Below, piece by piece: positions 54,840 through 64,000 of a DNA stretch of 64,000 bases (its first letter is position 1; every line of letters starts with the position of its first letter). The stretch spans positions 53,122 through 117,121 of the forward strand of contig JACEFZ010014490.1 of the NCBI GenBank assembly GCA_014155875.1, in the 5' to 3' direction. The position numbers were made by a program, and so were the translations under genes. The notes below the pieces were generated by a model, which was not told the origin of the DNA, did not search any database, and saw only the letters and a program-made list of their open reading frames with translations. The stretch is from Cepaea nemoralis (lineage: Eukaryota; Mollusca; Gastropoda; Stylommatophora; Helicidae).

Positions 54840-55899
54840 CTGCAGGAGGGGAAGAGGAGGATGGCGTTACAGTGAGGGTGAGTGATGAGTTGGTTCATGA
54901 ATTACTTTCTCTTTCTTTTCTTCTTTGCTTATCCAAAAATTGTATTGTAATACATTGCACTGTAGAGTTCTGTACTATAGTACTATACTGTATTTAACTA
55001 TGCTGCACAGTATTGTACTATACCTTATTATTTTTATACCAGAAAATTCCTGCTCACCCCATCTGGATTTTAATTGAGATATACATTGTCATTCAAGAAA
55101 TCTAGCAATAATATTTTTTTTTCCACAAGGTCTGTAAATGTGGCATTTGTGAAAGTAACACATTCGCAAATTTCTTGTTAACATTATTCTGCTGTGGCCT
55201 TCAGGGACTGAGAAACTAACACGGAGTAAGTCCAAGTAATTCACCATTATCATGTGCCTTGCAAGCTGCATAGGTGTTCATGTCTTGTCACAGATCTCTG
55301 TCTTTGGTGTTCATGTCTCGTCACAGATCTCGGTCCTTGGTATTCTGGATCAAACCTATTGGTATATTCCTCCATGCTATTATCTTGGTCCATCCAGCAT
55401 CTTTTCTCCCTGTCTGTTTCTGCCTCGTTTACCACTGATCTTTCCAGTTATGATGTTCTCCATTGCCTTTCTTCTCATCACATGATCCAAACAATACTGT
55501 TTGTTTCTTTCTTATTGTTGCCTACAATGTTCTAATTTCATTAGCTACTTACAAGCTATCCTTGTTAATTACACTTGCTGTCCAAGGTATTCACAACCTT
55601 TTGTCTTAGAAATCTCATCTCCGTTGCCTCCAAGCTCTAACTAATTTGTTTGTTCACATCAATGACACTGCCACACTGTTTGATATAACATTTCAATACT
55701 GTCTGTTTGGCATTCAATGAATGTGATTTTTTTACATAAGATGTTCTGAAATGCAGTTTTTGTTTGGCCAAGTCTGCATTTCAGAAGATGAAAAGTTACT
55801 ATTTTTCATAAATCAGCATTGACCTTTCCTTCAAAATTGAACCAGGTCACTTAATAATGAAGTGTAGTTATCTGCCCACTATTTTACACTTTAACTTAC
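54840..55899 (-). mobile_element. SLC44 last intron with LINE debris
   Basis: Minus-strand remnants at 55245-55760 (WMDQDNSMEEYTNRFDPEYQ and similar) match the C-terminal part of the LINE at 43.8 kb. The AGATCTGTGACAAGACATGA block is duplicated in tandem at 55279-55331. Confidence 0.6.
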
Positions 55900-55995
55900 C
55901 ATAAAAGTACTGCTGCCGAAGTACGGTCGCTCAAGTGACCCATCATTCAAATCGCGGTCTTCACAGAAGCACAACAATAGTGCATGAAGAATCAT
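55900..55995 (-). CDS. SLC44A: SLC44 exon, C-terminal signature region
   Basis: Minus-strand exon of 32 codons, phase 0, acceptor TTTCTTTAG and donor GTAAGT. It encodes MILHALLLCFCEDRDLNDGS and LERPYFGSSTFM. The pattern LFLCFxEDxxxNDGSxxRPYF is the SLC44 C-terminal signature after the last membrane helix and is the main reason for the family call. Confidence 0.88.
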
Positions 55996-56217
55996 CTAAA
56001 GAAAAATTAAAAGGAAACACACTTTCACAAAAATGAAGAAATCACAATCAAACATCAATTTCAAACAGACAACTAGCCGGTAGGAAGATCAAGGCAGTGC
56101 TGTGGCAGACACTGCTATTGGGGCATGAAGTGTTAAGCTCTCACATAAACTATGTCATGGTATGGGCTAGATAGCTAGTTCTGTTCCTCAACAAGTTTCC
56201 TTCCCTGAACATACCCA
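55996..56217 (-). other. SLC44 intron, no feature
   Basis: Nothing recognised before the 48-bp array. Confidence 0.5.
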
Positions 56218-57318
56218 TTGTATGAGGCTCGTCAACCACAGAGGTGTACTGGGGAAAAATACCTATTGCATGAGGCTGGTCAACCACAGAGGTGTACTGG
56301 GGAAAAATAACTATTGTATGAGGCTGGTCAATCTCAGAGCTGTAGTGGGGAAATTTACCCATTGTATGAGGCTGGTCAACCTCAGAGCTGTAGTGGGGAA
56401 AATTACCCTATTGTTTGAGGCTGGTCAACCTCAGAGCTGTAGTGGGGAATATTACCCATTGCTTGAGGACTGGGCTAACCTCAGAACTGTACTGGGGAAA
56501 ATTACCCATTGTTTGAGGCTGGGCCAACCTCAGAACTGTACTGGGGAAAATTACCCATTGTTTGAGGCTGGGCCAACCTCAGAACTGTACTGGGGAAAAT
56601 TACCCATTGTTTGAGGCTGGTCAACCTCAGAGCTGTACTGGGGAAAATTACCTATTGTGAGGCTGCACCGTGCTCAGAGCTGTAGTGGAGAAAATTACCC
56701 ATAGTTTGAGGCTGGTCAACCTCAACTGTACTGGGGAAAATTACCCATTGTTTGAGGCTGGGCCAACCTCAGAAACTGTACTGGGGAAAATTACCCATTG
56801 TATGAGGCTGGACAACCTCAGAGCTGTAGTGGGGAAAATTACCCATTGTATGAGGCTGGACAACCTCAGAGCTGTAGTGGGGAAAATTACCCATTGTATG
56901 AGGCTGGTCAACCTCAGAGCTGTAGTGGGGAAAATTACCCATTGTATGAGGCTGGTAAACCTCAGAGCTGTAGTGGGGAAAATTACCCATTGTATGAGGC
57001 TGGTCAACCTCAGCTGTACTGGGGATAATTACCCATTGTATGAGGCTGGTCAACCTCAGAGCTGTACTGGGGAAAAATATCCATTGTATGAGGCTGGTCA
57101 ACCTCAGAGCTGTAGTGGGGAAAATTACCCATTGTATGAGGCTGGTCAACCTCAGAGCTGTACTGGGGAAAATTACCCATTGTATGAGGCTGGTCAACCT
57201 CAGAGCTGTACTGGGGAAAAATATCCATTGTATGAGGCTGGACAATCTCAGAGCTGTAGTGGGGAAAATATCCATTGTATGAGGCTGGACAACCTCAGAG
57301 CTGTAGTGGGGAACAATA
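56218..57318 (+). repeat. 48-bp tandem array, about 23 copies
   Basis: Units of TATGAGGCTGGTCAACCTCA and GAGCTGTACTGGGGAAAATT, then ACCCATTG. Variants TAGTGG/TACTGG and GGTCAAC/GGCCAAC/GGACAAC are scattered. Forty-eight is divisible by 3, giving false frames on both strands. It lies in an SLC44 intron. Confidence 0.93.
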
Positions 57319-57329
57319 ATCCTGTCATC

Positions 57330-57400
57330 AGTGAGGATTGACCCTGGACCACTATTATGGCAGGCAAGTACTTTAACCACTGTGCCACAATGCATCCCAA
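57330..57400 (-). mobile_element. tRNA-like SINE head
   Basis: Minus strand: TTGTGGCACAGTGGTTAAAG resembles box A and AGGGTCAATCC resembles box B, directly beside the array. Confidence 0.5.
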
Positions 57401-57898
57401 TAAGCAGGCGGACATAAATTAAATGTGAAATTATTCTGTAGGTATTAACAGCAATATGTGTTTTTGCAATGCTGAACTCTTACATTCCCAAGGAACACCT
57501 GTCGTTAGATTAGTTTTCCCCATGAATCCCAAACAACATTCAATGTGTTCTTGTACTGTTTACATTTGGTCAGAGTTTACTACAGAGATCTGGTTTCCCA
57601 AGTGGTGCCAGCTTCACTTTGTATTTAGTCTGTTTGAAAGTCATGTACTCATGTTGTTTTTGTGTAGGGGTTATTTCTCCCTTTGGGTATCTTATGTGAA
57701 AGCTTCTGAGACTGAAATAGTTAAAACATTAATTTCTTGTATTGATGCAATTATTTGCATATACTTCTTTCACTTCTATATTCTTTGCCACCACAATTCT
57801 TCTTCTTTGTTTGTTTGCTTTACATTTGTCTATAATTGCAATATTGACTCTTGCATGAATTTCTCACCACATTGAGTTAACTATTCATTTCTCGTTTT
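57401..57898 (-). other. SLC44 intron, AT-rich
   Basis: Blocks such as TTATTTGCATATA, TCTTTCA and TTCTATATTCT near 57740-57785 recur at 59100-59150, so this intron contains old local duplications. Confidence 0.5.
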
Positions 57899-57911
57899 CA
57901 CATAAGGAATG

Positions 57912-59074
57912 CTTGCTTGCTTGTGTTCGCTGATTGTGAACTCCAGCGCGAATATTGCTTGGATAGCAAATCCATTATGTGGAAAGTCCAAATCGAAAGC
58001 TCGCTGTGTGGGTTTCATAAAAGGTGGAAAAGTGTCCTAGTGGCACGAAATGGAATATTGCTTGGATAGCAAATCCATTACGTGGAAAGTCCGAATCAAA
58101 AGCCCATTGTGTGGGCTTCATAAAAGGTGGAAAAGTGTCCTAGTGGCATGAAATGGAATATTGCTTGAATAGCAAATCCATTACGTGGAAAGTCCGAATC
58201 AAAAGCCCACTGTGTGGGCTTCATAAAAGGTGGAAAAGTGTCCCAGTGGCACGAAATGGAATATTGCTTGGATAGCAAATCCATTACATGGAAAGTCCGA
58301 ATCGAAAGCTCACTGTGTGGATGTCATCTGCAGACTGCATACTTCTGGTTTCCGGAAGAACAGCCTATGGTGAACGGAAGGCCCAATATACGGAAGTGAG
58401 GCTAAGCAGCCATGTGCAGGACGTGACGATTCCTTGGGTGAGCCCAGTACCAGAGCGCTATGTATCGGCTCTGCAAGTATGGAAGCCTCCTTGGATGGCG
58501 GGGAATGCCCATGGTCTGCCCCTGCCTTCCCTTGAGGGCTGACCAGGATCTTTGGCTGTTCTATATGGACCCGCTGGGATGGGGGATAACACTACAACAG
58601 TGAGAGTCAAACGTCCTAAGAAACCCCCGGGAAGGTTAACCCGGTCAACAAATGCCCGCAGAAGTCGGATGTGTCGGCCTAACGGCGCAAGAACGCAGCT
58701 CTGCTGTAAACAGGCACAACGCAATCACATCCGGAAAAAAAACTCCGGATGAACGAAGAAGAAGAAGAACTCCAGCGCGAAGTCTTGTATGTCGGATGAA
58801 GACATCCTGTTGTCCAACATCAGTGTGATGTCATACAGGACTGAGGTTTGTGCGAGTATCTGTTGTCCCATGTCTGGCTTATTGGTGTGCAGACTGGTGG
58901 TTCCTCGCCGTTCAGGCAGATACTCTCCGACTTCGGAGGAATCAGCAATCCTACTGACGCTAGCCAGGACCCCGAAGGGACCTGTTACCCAGGATGCGTG
59001 ACTAGGACGTGTCAGTAGGTCTTGGCCTGTATAGAAGGCCCTGGCCTGGTGCCTTGGAAACACCTCTGGGTCCC
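57912..59074 (-). mobile_element. Outer insertion, unclassified, carrying a nested LINE-A end
   Basis: The host sequence CACATAAGGAATG occurs at 57899-57911 and 59075-59087 as a 13-bp target-site duplication. Without the nested piece the element is about 350 bp. On the minus strand it starts GGACCCAGAGGTGTTTCC and ends GAACACAAGCAAGCAAGCAAG, a short-repeat tail suggesting a SINE or truncated LINE. I do not recognise the family. Confidence 0.75.
57953..58766 (+). mobile_element. LINE-A 3' UTR-only insertion
   Basis: A 5'-truncated LINE-A piece begins inside the 104-bp monomers, has about four units (to about 58325), then the rest of the 3' UTR, both hairpins and a (GAA)n tail. Target-site duplication GAACTCCAGCGCGAA lies at 57938-57952 and 58767-58781. 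It contains no protein-coding part. Confidence 0.9.
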
Positions 59075-59087
59075 ACATAAGGAATGA

Positions 59088-59499
59088 TTTAACTATTCAT
59101 TTCTTGTATTCATGTCATTATTTGCATATAAGTCTTTCATTTCTATATTCTCCATCTCCAAAATGAAGTTTCTTTTACTTCTATAGTCTCCATCACCATA
59201 ACGAAAGAGTTAACATTCATTTTCCAATACTTGATACTTTATTTAAGAATCACCACAGCACACAGGACATTACCACCCATGTTCCATTGCCCTTCTAAAA
59301 AGCCACCAATTAGTTCTTATGATGATTATTCCAGTAGCAATTTGATTAAAGTCCACCCGGCTTTCAGTAGCACTTTGATTAAAGTCCACCTGGCTTTCAG
59401 TATTATTTGCTTATTCTTCATTTACTTCTGTTGTCTATATCACCACTAAACATTAATTTCCTACATCCATGTAATTATTTAATGAAGGGGTTATGGATG
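59088..59499 (-). other. SLC44 intron with local repeats
   Basis: Old duplications of TTTGCATATA, TTTCTATATTCTCC and GATTAAAGTCCACC (59345, 59387) are visible. No coding sequence. Confidence 0.5.
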
Positions 59500-59665
59500 C
59501 AATTTGTAATCCCACATAATGAATCCGAAACACAGTTGCGGGCAATTTGTCAGTAGACCGCCTTGCGTTGGTTTTCATAAAATGGTATGAGTGCCAGCCA
59601 TTCAGAAAGCAATAGCAAACTACTGAATGTAAACTTGCCAAAAAAAGGATATGCAACTAACGAAA
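59500..59665 (+). repeat. Dispersed repeat X, copy 4
   Basis: Plus-strand sequence GTAGACCGCCTTGCGTTGG, then AATGGTATGAGTGCC and CATTCAGAAAGCAATAGCAA, matching the copies at 22.0 and 48.7 kb. Confidence 0.75.
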
Positions 59666-59902
59666 AAAGAATACTTCATTTATTTCAATCTTCTTCATCG
59701 ACATAAGATCTTCACTTTCCTTTAAAATAATTCACATCATATTTTGTTTTGTGCATAAATTAGTCAATTAGGTATTACAAATGTTTGGTTGTCTGTAAAG
59801 AGTACAAAATGGTTCAGTTGCTTTCCAACTGATTCTATTTATTAATGTATCCAAGAAACAAACAAAGGTTTGCTACAAAAGCACATATTTATATCTACCA
59901 AC

Positions 59903-59995
59903 CTGATATGTAGACAGGAAGCAGTGGGCAATAAAGAAGGACAAGATGGATACCAGCAGCACAGGGATAGCATAAAAGTGGAGCTCGTCATAGCT
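59903..59995 (-). CDS. SLC44A: SLC44 exon, penultimate membrane segment
   Basis: Minus-strand exon of 31 codons, phase 0, acceptor TTATTTTCAG and donor GTTGGT. It encodes SYDELHFYAIPVLLVSIL and SFFIAHCFLSTYQ, a membrane helix with the AH-FxS-Y pattern of SLC44 proteins just before the C-terminal signature. It joins in frame to 55995-55900. Confidence 0.85.
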
Positions 59996-60065
59996 CTGAA
60001 AATAAATGAAAGAATTTGTTAATAAACCAATAATAATAATATTCATAACAACAACAACTATTTGT

Positions 60066-60092
60066 GTGTATATATATATATATGTATGTATT
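60066..60092 (+). repeat. (TA)n-rich microsatellite
   Basis: TGTGTATATATATATATATG run in an SLC44 intron. Confidence 0.8.
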
Positions 60093-60109
60093 TAGCCTCT
60101 TTGAAAGTC

Positions 60110-60360
60110 ATGCACTCATCATCGGCATCATCCAATGCCTTGCCGGCTGGCTTGGGCAAACATGCTTCTCTACAAATTGCAATCTCCACGGCATGGATTA
60201 ATTAATATGTTGATTCCCTTCCGTGCCATGACACAAGACTGTCAAGAATGTTCCCTCACTGTCTTCCTCTATCTCTCTTTCCACAAATCTTCACAGTTGT
60301 CAAAACATGTTCCAGTTGTTGTCCCCTCATAATGTGGCCAAACACGATGACTGCCTTTTT
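60110..60360 (-). mobile_element. Decayed LINE 3' end in SLC44 intron
   Basis: The minus strand ends GCCCAAGCCAGCCGGCAAGG, then CATTGGATGATG, the same terminal block as at 4.65-4.69 kb. Upstream are LINE C-terminal remnants. Confidence 0.65.
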
Positions 60361-60393
60361 CTAATGTTTGTGATATGTTGTCTTTCCAACTTA

Positions 60394-61014
60394 GCTTCCC
60401 TCATATGTCCAGACTGCTCAGCTTCCCTCATATGTCCAGACTGCTCAGCTTCCCTCATATGTCCAGACTGCTCAGCTTCCCTCATATGTCCAGACTGCTC
60501 AGCTTCCCTCATATGTCCAGACTGCTCAGCTTCCCTCATATGTCCAGACTGCTCAGCTTCCCTCATATGTCCAGACTGCTCAGCTTCCCTCATATGTCCA
60601 GACTGCTCAGCTTCCCTCATATGTCCAGACTGCTCAGCTTCCCTCATATGTCCAGACTGCTCAGCTTCCCTCATATGTCCAGACTGCTCAGCTTCCCTCA
60701 TATGTCCAGACTGCTCAGCTTCCCTCATATGTCCAGACTGCTCAGCTTCCCTCATATGTCCAGACTGCTCAGCTTCCCTCATATGTCCAGACTGCTCAGC
60801 TTCCCTCATATGTCCAGACTGCTCAGCTTCCCTCATATGTCCAGACTGCTCAGCTTCCCTCATATGTCCAGACTGCTCAGCTTCCCTCATATGTCCAGAC
60901 TGCTCAGCTTCCCTCATATGTCCAGACTGCTCAGCTTCCCTCATATGTCCAGACTGCTCAGCTTCCCTCATATGTCCAGACTGCTCAGCTTCCCTCATAT
61001 GTCCAGACTGCTCA
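60394..61014 (+). repeat. 27-bp tandem array, 23 copies, no differences seen
   Basis: Exactly 621 bp = 23 x 27 of GCTTCCCTCATATGTCCAG plus ACTGCTCA. I see no difference between units. Twenty-seven is divisible by 3, so frames stay open on both strands (ASLICPDCS and EAEQSGHMR repeats), but it is inside an SLC44 intron and has no independent gene signals. Confidence 0.95.
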
Positions 61015-61128
61015 TTTTGGCTGTCCAAAAAGTCATGCACTAGCGATTTTTTTAAATAATGGTTATTTGCCACTTTGGGCATCTACTGCAAAATCTTCTG
61101 GAACTGTAAAGGTCAATGTTCAACTCAC

Positions 61129-61257
61129 CTTGAACCAGAAGACACCGATGGCAGTAGTGGCAGTCATCACTGACACTTTGCCCAGGAAGAGAATAAAATC
61201 GGCAGCACCGTCGACTGCTGACACGCGCAAGGCATTTCCCATCAACACACCATAGCC
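61129..61257 (-). CDS. SLC44A: SLC44 exon, membrane-segment region
   Basis: Minus-strand exon of 43 codons, phase 0, acceptor TTTTCTTCAG and donor GTGAGT. It encodes GYGVLMGNALRVSAVDGAAD, FILFLGKVSVMTATTAIGVF and WFK. The pattern N-R-AVDxxxDFxxFLGK followed by a hydrophobic helix is conserved in SLC44 proteins. Exons further upstream lie to the right of the window. Confidence 0.88.
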
Positions 61258-61473
61258 CTGAAGAAAAGTAAACGATGGTATTAGTTGTCACATTTAATCA
61301 ACAGAGTTCATAAACCGATTCACCGATTCAGTCAAAAAACTGTCATTTACTGCCAATATAGTACCTTCCGGTGTATGGCAGGGGGGCTTGAGCCTGAGGA
61401 ATTGAGGCCGTCTGGCTAATACAGTCACCACAAACTGTGCGGGTTAGAGTTTTCTCTTTGCCCCCGACAGAAA
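61258..61473 (-). other. SLC44 intron, no feature
   Basis: Nothing recognised. Confidence 0.4.
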
Positions 61474-61568
61474 CAAACTCCAAACTTTACCTAGGATTCG
61501 AACCCGGGTCTCCCTAAGGAGAATCCGGTGTTCTAGCCACTCAGCGAGCTGCTCCACCGATTTAGTGT
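61474..61568 (-). mobile_element. tRNA-derived SINE head
   Basis: Minus strand: CTCGCTGAGTGGCTAGAAC (box A-like) and CCCGGGTTCGAATCC (a perfect box B). The acceptor stem does not pair, so it is not a functional tRNA. Confidence 0.6.
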
Positions 61569-61776
61569 CGAAGGATAATATATCGCCACAGTTACCTCCC
61601 ATGTGAACAGAAGCTAAATATATCGCTATACCCCTCTGCTGTGTGTCCACCGTGACGAGGTAGAGGGGCTTGTGCGTCCCAATGACCCCAAGAGCTATGC
61701 CGACGGTAGCACAGCTACTGGTAGGGCCACCCATGTCGGACAGGTCAAGGGAGAGGGACCAGACGAAGAGACACAC

Positions 61777-62012
61777 AAACCTGCTGCCTTGTAGGTAGAC
61801 TGGGGACAGTCAAAGGCTAGGGAAAGCACCCCAAATACATGCTTGTCGAAATCGGATGCACTGAGCCACAGGCTTGACAAAGCAGTGCAACGTGAAACCT
61901 GCTGCCTTGTAGGTAGACTGGGGACAGTCAAAGGCTAGGGAAAGCATCCCGAATAAATGCTTGTCGAAATCGGATGTACTGAGCCACAGGCTTGACAAAG
62001 CAGTGCAACGTA
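61777..62012 (+). repeat. LINE-A 5' UTR monomers, 2 x 118 bp
   Basis: Units start at 61777 and 61895. They differ at several positions (AAATACATGC against AATAAATGC; GGATGCACTG against GGATGTACTG), so the two are not a very recent duplication. Confidence 0.95.
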
Positions 62013-62021
62013 ACTTAATTC

Positions 62022-64000
62022 ATGATGTCACAAATCAAAATTAATCGATATGGTGCTAATCCCGTGAAGTCCCATCAGGCGGTGATAGTGCCGGGCCCCC
62101 TGCCTCGAGGGGGTCCACCCATGACTACTGGTGGTCACCTTCCCCTGTGCTGTGGAGTCAAGGCACAGAGGAGTAGGTTAAGAGCTATTGACCAAATACC
62201 CCGGACACTCAACATACTACAGTGGAATGCCGAAGGAGTTTACAAGAAGAAAGACTCCCTAACACAGCGTCTTCATAAAGATAGAATAGATGTGGCATGC
62301 ATTCAAGAGACACACCTCAACGCCAATCACAAATTCTCAGTCAGAGGATATCAGGCCACACGTTTCGACCGCGAAGGACACAAAGGAGGAGTTCTAATAC
62401 TTACACGAAATACAATACCTTGCAGCGAAGTATCTGTGATCTCTAACAACCAAACGGAAATTATAGGTGTTGATATAATGATAAAGGATGTGAAAATAAG
62501 AATCTACAATCTGTATAGCCCAGCAGATAAGGATCTTACACTCTCAAACATGAAAATAACTGACACAAACTGCATTATTGTCGGAGACTTTAATAGCCGT
62601 TCAGAAAGATGGGGATACCCAGATACTGACAAAAGAGGAGATGAATTGGGGGACTGGGAAATAGACTCAAATCTCCATCTACTCAACAAAGCGGATGACA
62701 CACCGAGCTTCTACTCCAGAAGATGGCTTACCACTTCTACTCCAGACTTAGCTTTCTGCACAGGAGACATCCTCCACAAAATTGATCGCCATGTGCTGGA
62801 CCAATTAGCAGGTAGTGACCACAGACCAATCAAGCTTGAAATGAATATGGAGTATGTTCCACAGGAGCAAAAGCCCTTGCCCCGCTGGAATTACAAACGA
62901 GCAGATTGGGACAGATTTGCCATACTAACAGACAAATATTGTGAAAACATAAATACACGATATGGCAACATAAAGCAAATGGTGGAAAGTCTAAACAGAG
63001 CAATAATACAGGCAGCCACTGAGTCCATTCCAAGAGGAGCGAGGAAAAATTACAAACCATACTGGACTGAAGAACTACAAAGTTTGGAGGACAAAGTTGA
63101 AGATGCCAGGAAGACAGCAGAGAGAGAACAAACAATTGAAGCAAACATCTCTCTCAAAGCCATCTCAGCAAAATATAAAAGAACAGTAAATCAAACAACA
63201 AGAGATTGTTGGAGGGAAAAAACAGAAAACCTGAATTTTGACAGGGATGGAAACAAACTATGGAAACTAGTGAAAGCCATGAACAATGAAGGACCTAGAA
63301 ACAAACAAATAACAATTAAACAAGGAAATGCCTTGCTTACAGGCAAAAAGGCTGCAAATGCACTAATGGAACACTATGCAAATGCAAACCACATTGATAT
63401 TACAACCGAACAGAAGAAAGCAATCAAAGACAAACAGATACATCATAGAAATAAAGAGACAGCAGCAGAATATATGATGGCAAATCTAACAATGGAAGAA
63501 ATGGAACAGGCAATGAATACCCTAAAAAAGAAGAAATCACCAGGAAAGGATGGAATCACAAATGAAATGCTAATAGGACTAGGCACCAAGGCAAAGAAGA
63601 AACTACTAGCAGTCCTAAATAACAGCTGGAAGAGAGGAATAGTCCCACAGGCATGGAAGGAAGCTATACTAATACCAGTCCCAAAGAAAGGAAAAGACCT
63701 GGAAGAACCAAATGGCTATCGACCTATCAGTCTACTTAGCTGTGTAGGAAAATTAATGGAACGCATTATCAATGGCAGGCTAACATGGCATCTGGAAGAT
63801 AACAAACTCTTAACACCACACCAAGCAGGATTAAGAAAATACAGATCCACTGAAGATCAAATAACCTATATAGCTCAGGAAATAGAGGATGCCTTCCAAG
63901 AGAAAAAGCACACACTAGCAGTCTGGATAGATTTAGAAAAGCATTTGATAAAGTATGGAAGGAAGGACTGAAAGTAAAACTGCAAAACATGCATGTTTTG
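62022..64000 (+). pseudogene. LINE-A polyprotein, 5' part, one frameshift
   Basis: The frame is open for 649 residues from ATGATG with a complete endonuclease (QWNAEG, QETH, GDFNSRSERWG, TPDLAF, GSDHRP) and the front of the reverse transcriptase to WIDLEK. One A is missing near 63939 relative to copies 1 and 2 (LEKAFDKVW becomes LEKHLIKYG). The reading then continues in another frame to the window edge. Confidence 0.88.

Larger units (their letters stand above)
61631..64000 (+). mobile_element. LINE-A copy 4, runs off the window
   Basis: It starts with CCCCTCTGCTGTGTG, as in copy 1, after the flank TATCGCTATA, and has two 118-bp monomers (61777-62012). It sits antisense to SLC44, upstream of the recognised exons. 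The right end, and so the target-site duplication, is not visible. Confidence 0.93.

Noticed and set aside
56670..57395. Frames over 200 residues on both strands
   Set aside because: The 48-bp array (multiple of 3) explains them; no independent coding evidence.
60394..61014. Possible CRISPR array
   Set aside because: Direct tandem repetition without spacers in an animal genome; no cas genes.
60307..61082. About 250-residue frames on both strands with CPDCS and EQSGHMR repeats
   Set aside because: A 27-bp array inside an SLC44 intron leaves several frames open on both strands at once, which indicates non-coding repeats.
61474..61568. Functional tRNA gene
   Set aside because: Box B is perfect, but the acceptor and anticodon stems do not pair, and other SINE-like heads in the window look alike.

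Overview
The window is animal nuclear DNA. It has spliced genes with GT/AG introns, an intronless histone gene with a metazoan-type 3' stem-loop, several non-LTR retrotransposon (LINE) families, tRNA-derived SINEs, hAT-type MITEs and many minisatellites. The mix of RNase H-bearing and RTE-like LINEs with very repetitive long introns fits a marine invertebrate, most likely a mollusc. That assignment is inference; no diagnostic sequence proves it.

Host genes. (1) 141-13007, plus strand: six exons of a UMP-CMP kinase, apparently complete (198 residues from the ATG at 141), with introns filled by tandem repeats, SINEs, an RTE-like LINE and LINE tails. (2) 32344-32757, minus strand: an intronless histone H2A ending in SQEF (H2A.X type), with TATA box, CCAAT boxes and a histone mRNA 3' stem-loop. 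(3) 61257-54744, minus strand: the last four recognised coding exons of an SLC44 (choline transporter-like) gene; upstream exons lie outside the window.

Mobile DNA. The dominant element is an RNase H-bearing, apparently single-ORF LINE, here called LINE-A, with endonuclease, reverse transcriptase, RNase H and a C-terminal Cys/His knuckle. There is a full-length copy at 22428-27595, a nearly full-length copy at 35567-40503, a 5'-truncated inverted copy at 40681-42601, a copy running off the right edge from 61631, and several 3'-end-only pieces (12058-12185, 16018-16163, about 43373-43466, 57953-58766). Its 5' UTR carries 1 to 3 tandem 118-bp monomers and its 3' UTR three or four 104-bp monomers. 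It starts with a 7-bp inverted repeat and ends in a stem-loop followed by a (GAA)n tail. Other LINEs are an RTE-like insertion with a 15-bp target-site duplication (9102-10443), a second RNase H LINE (LINE-B, 53163-53778) and many decayed LINE 3' ends. Two hAT-type MITEs have perfect 8-bp duplications.

Layout: 1-13.0 kb kinase gene; 13.0-22.4 kb decayed repeats; 22.4-28.7 kb LINE-A copy 1 and a 39-bp array; 28.7-32.3 kb LINE debris; 32.3-32.9 kb H2A; 33.9-35.6 kb MITE and LINE debris; 35.6-42.7 kb an inverted pair of LINE-A copies; 42.7-54.7 kb repeats and AT-rich DNA; 54.7-61.3 kb SLC44 exons with arrays in the introns; 61.6-64 kb LINE-A copy 4, upstream of the recognised SLC44 exons.

The most notable material is the LINE-A system: repeat-monomer 5' and 3' UTRs, terminal RNA-structure candidates, and short 3'-end derivatives that begin at the same hairpin and have their own target-site duplications.
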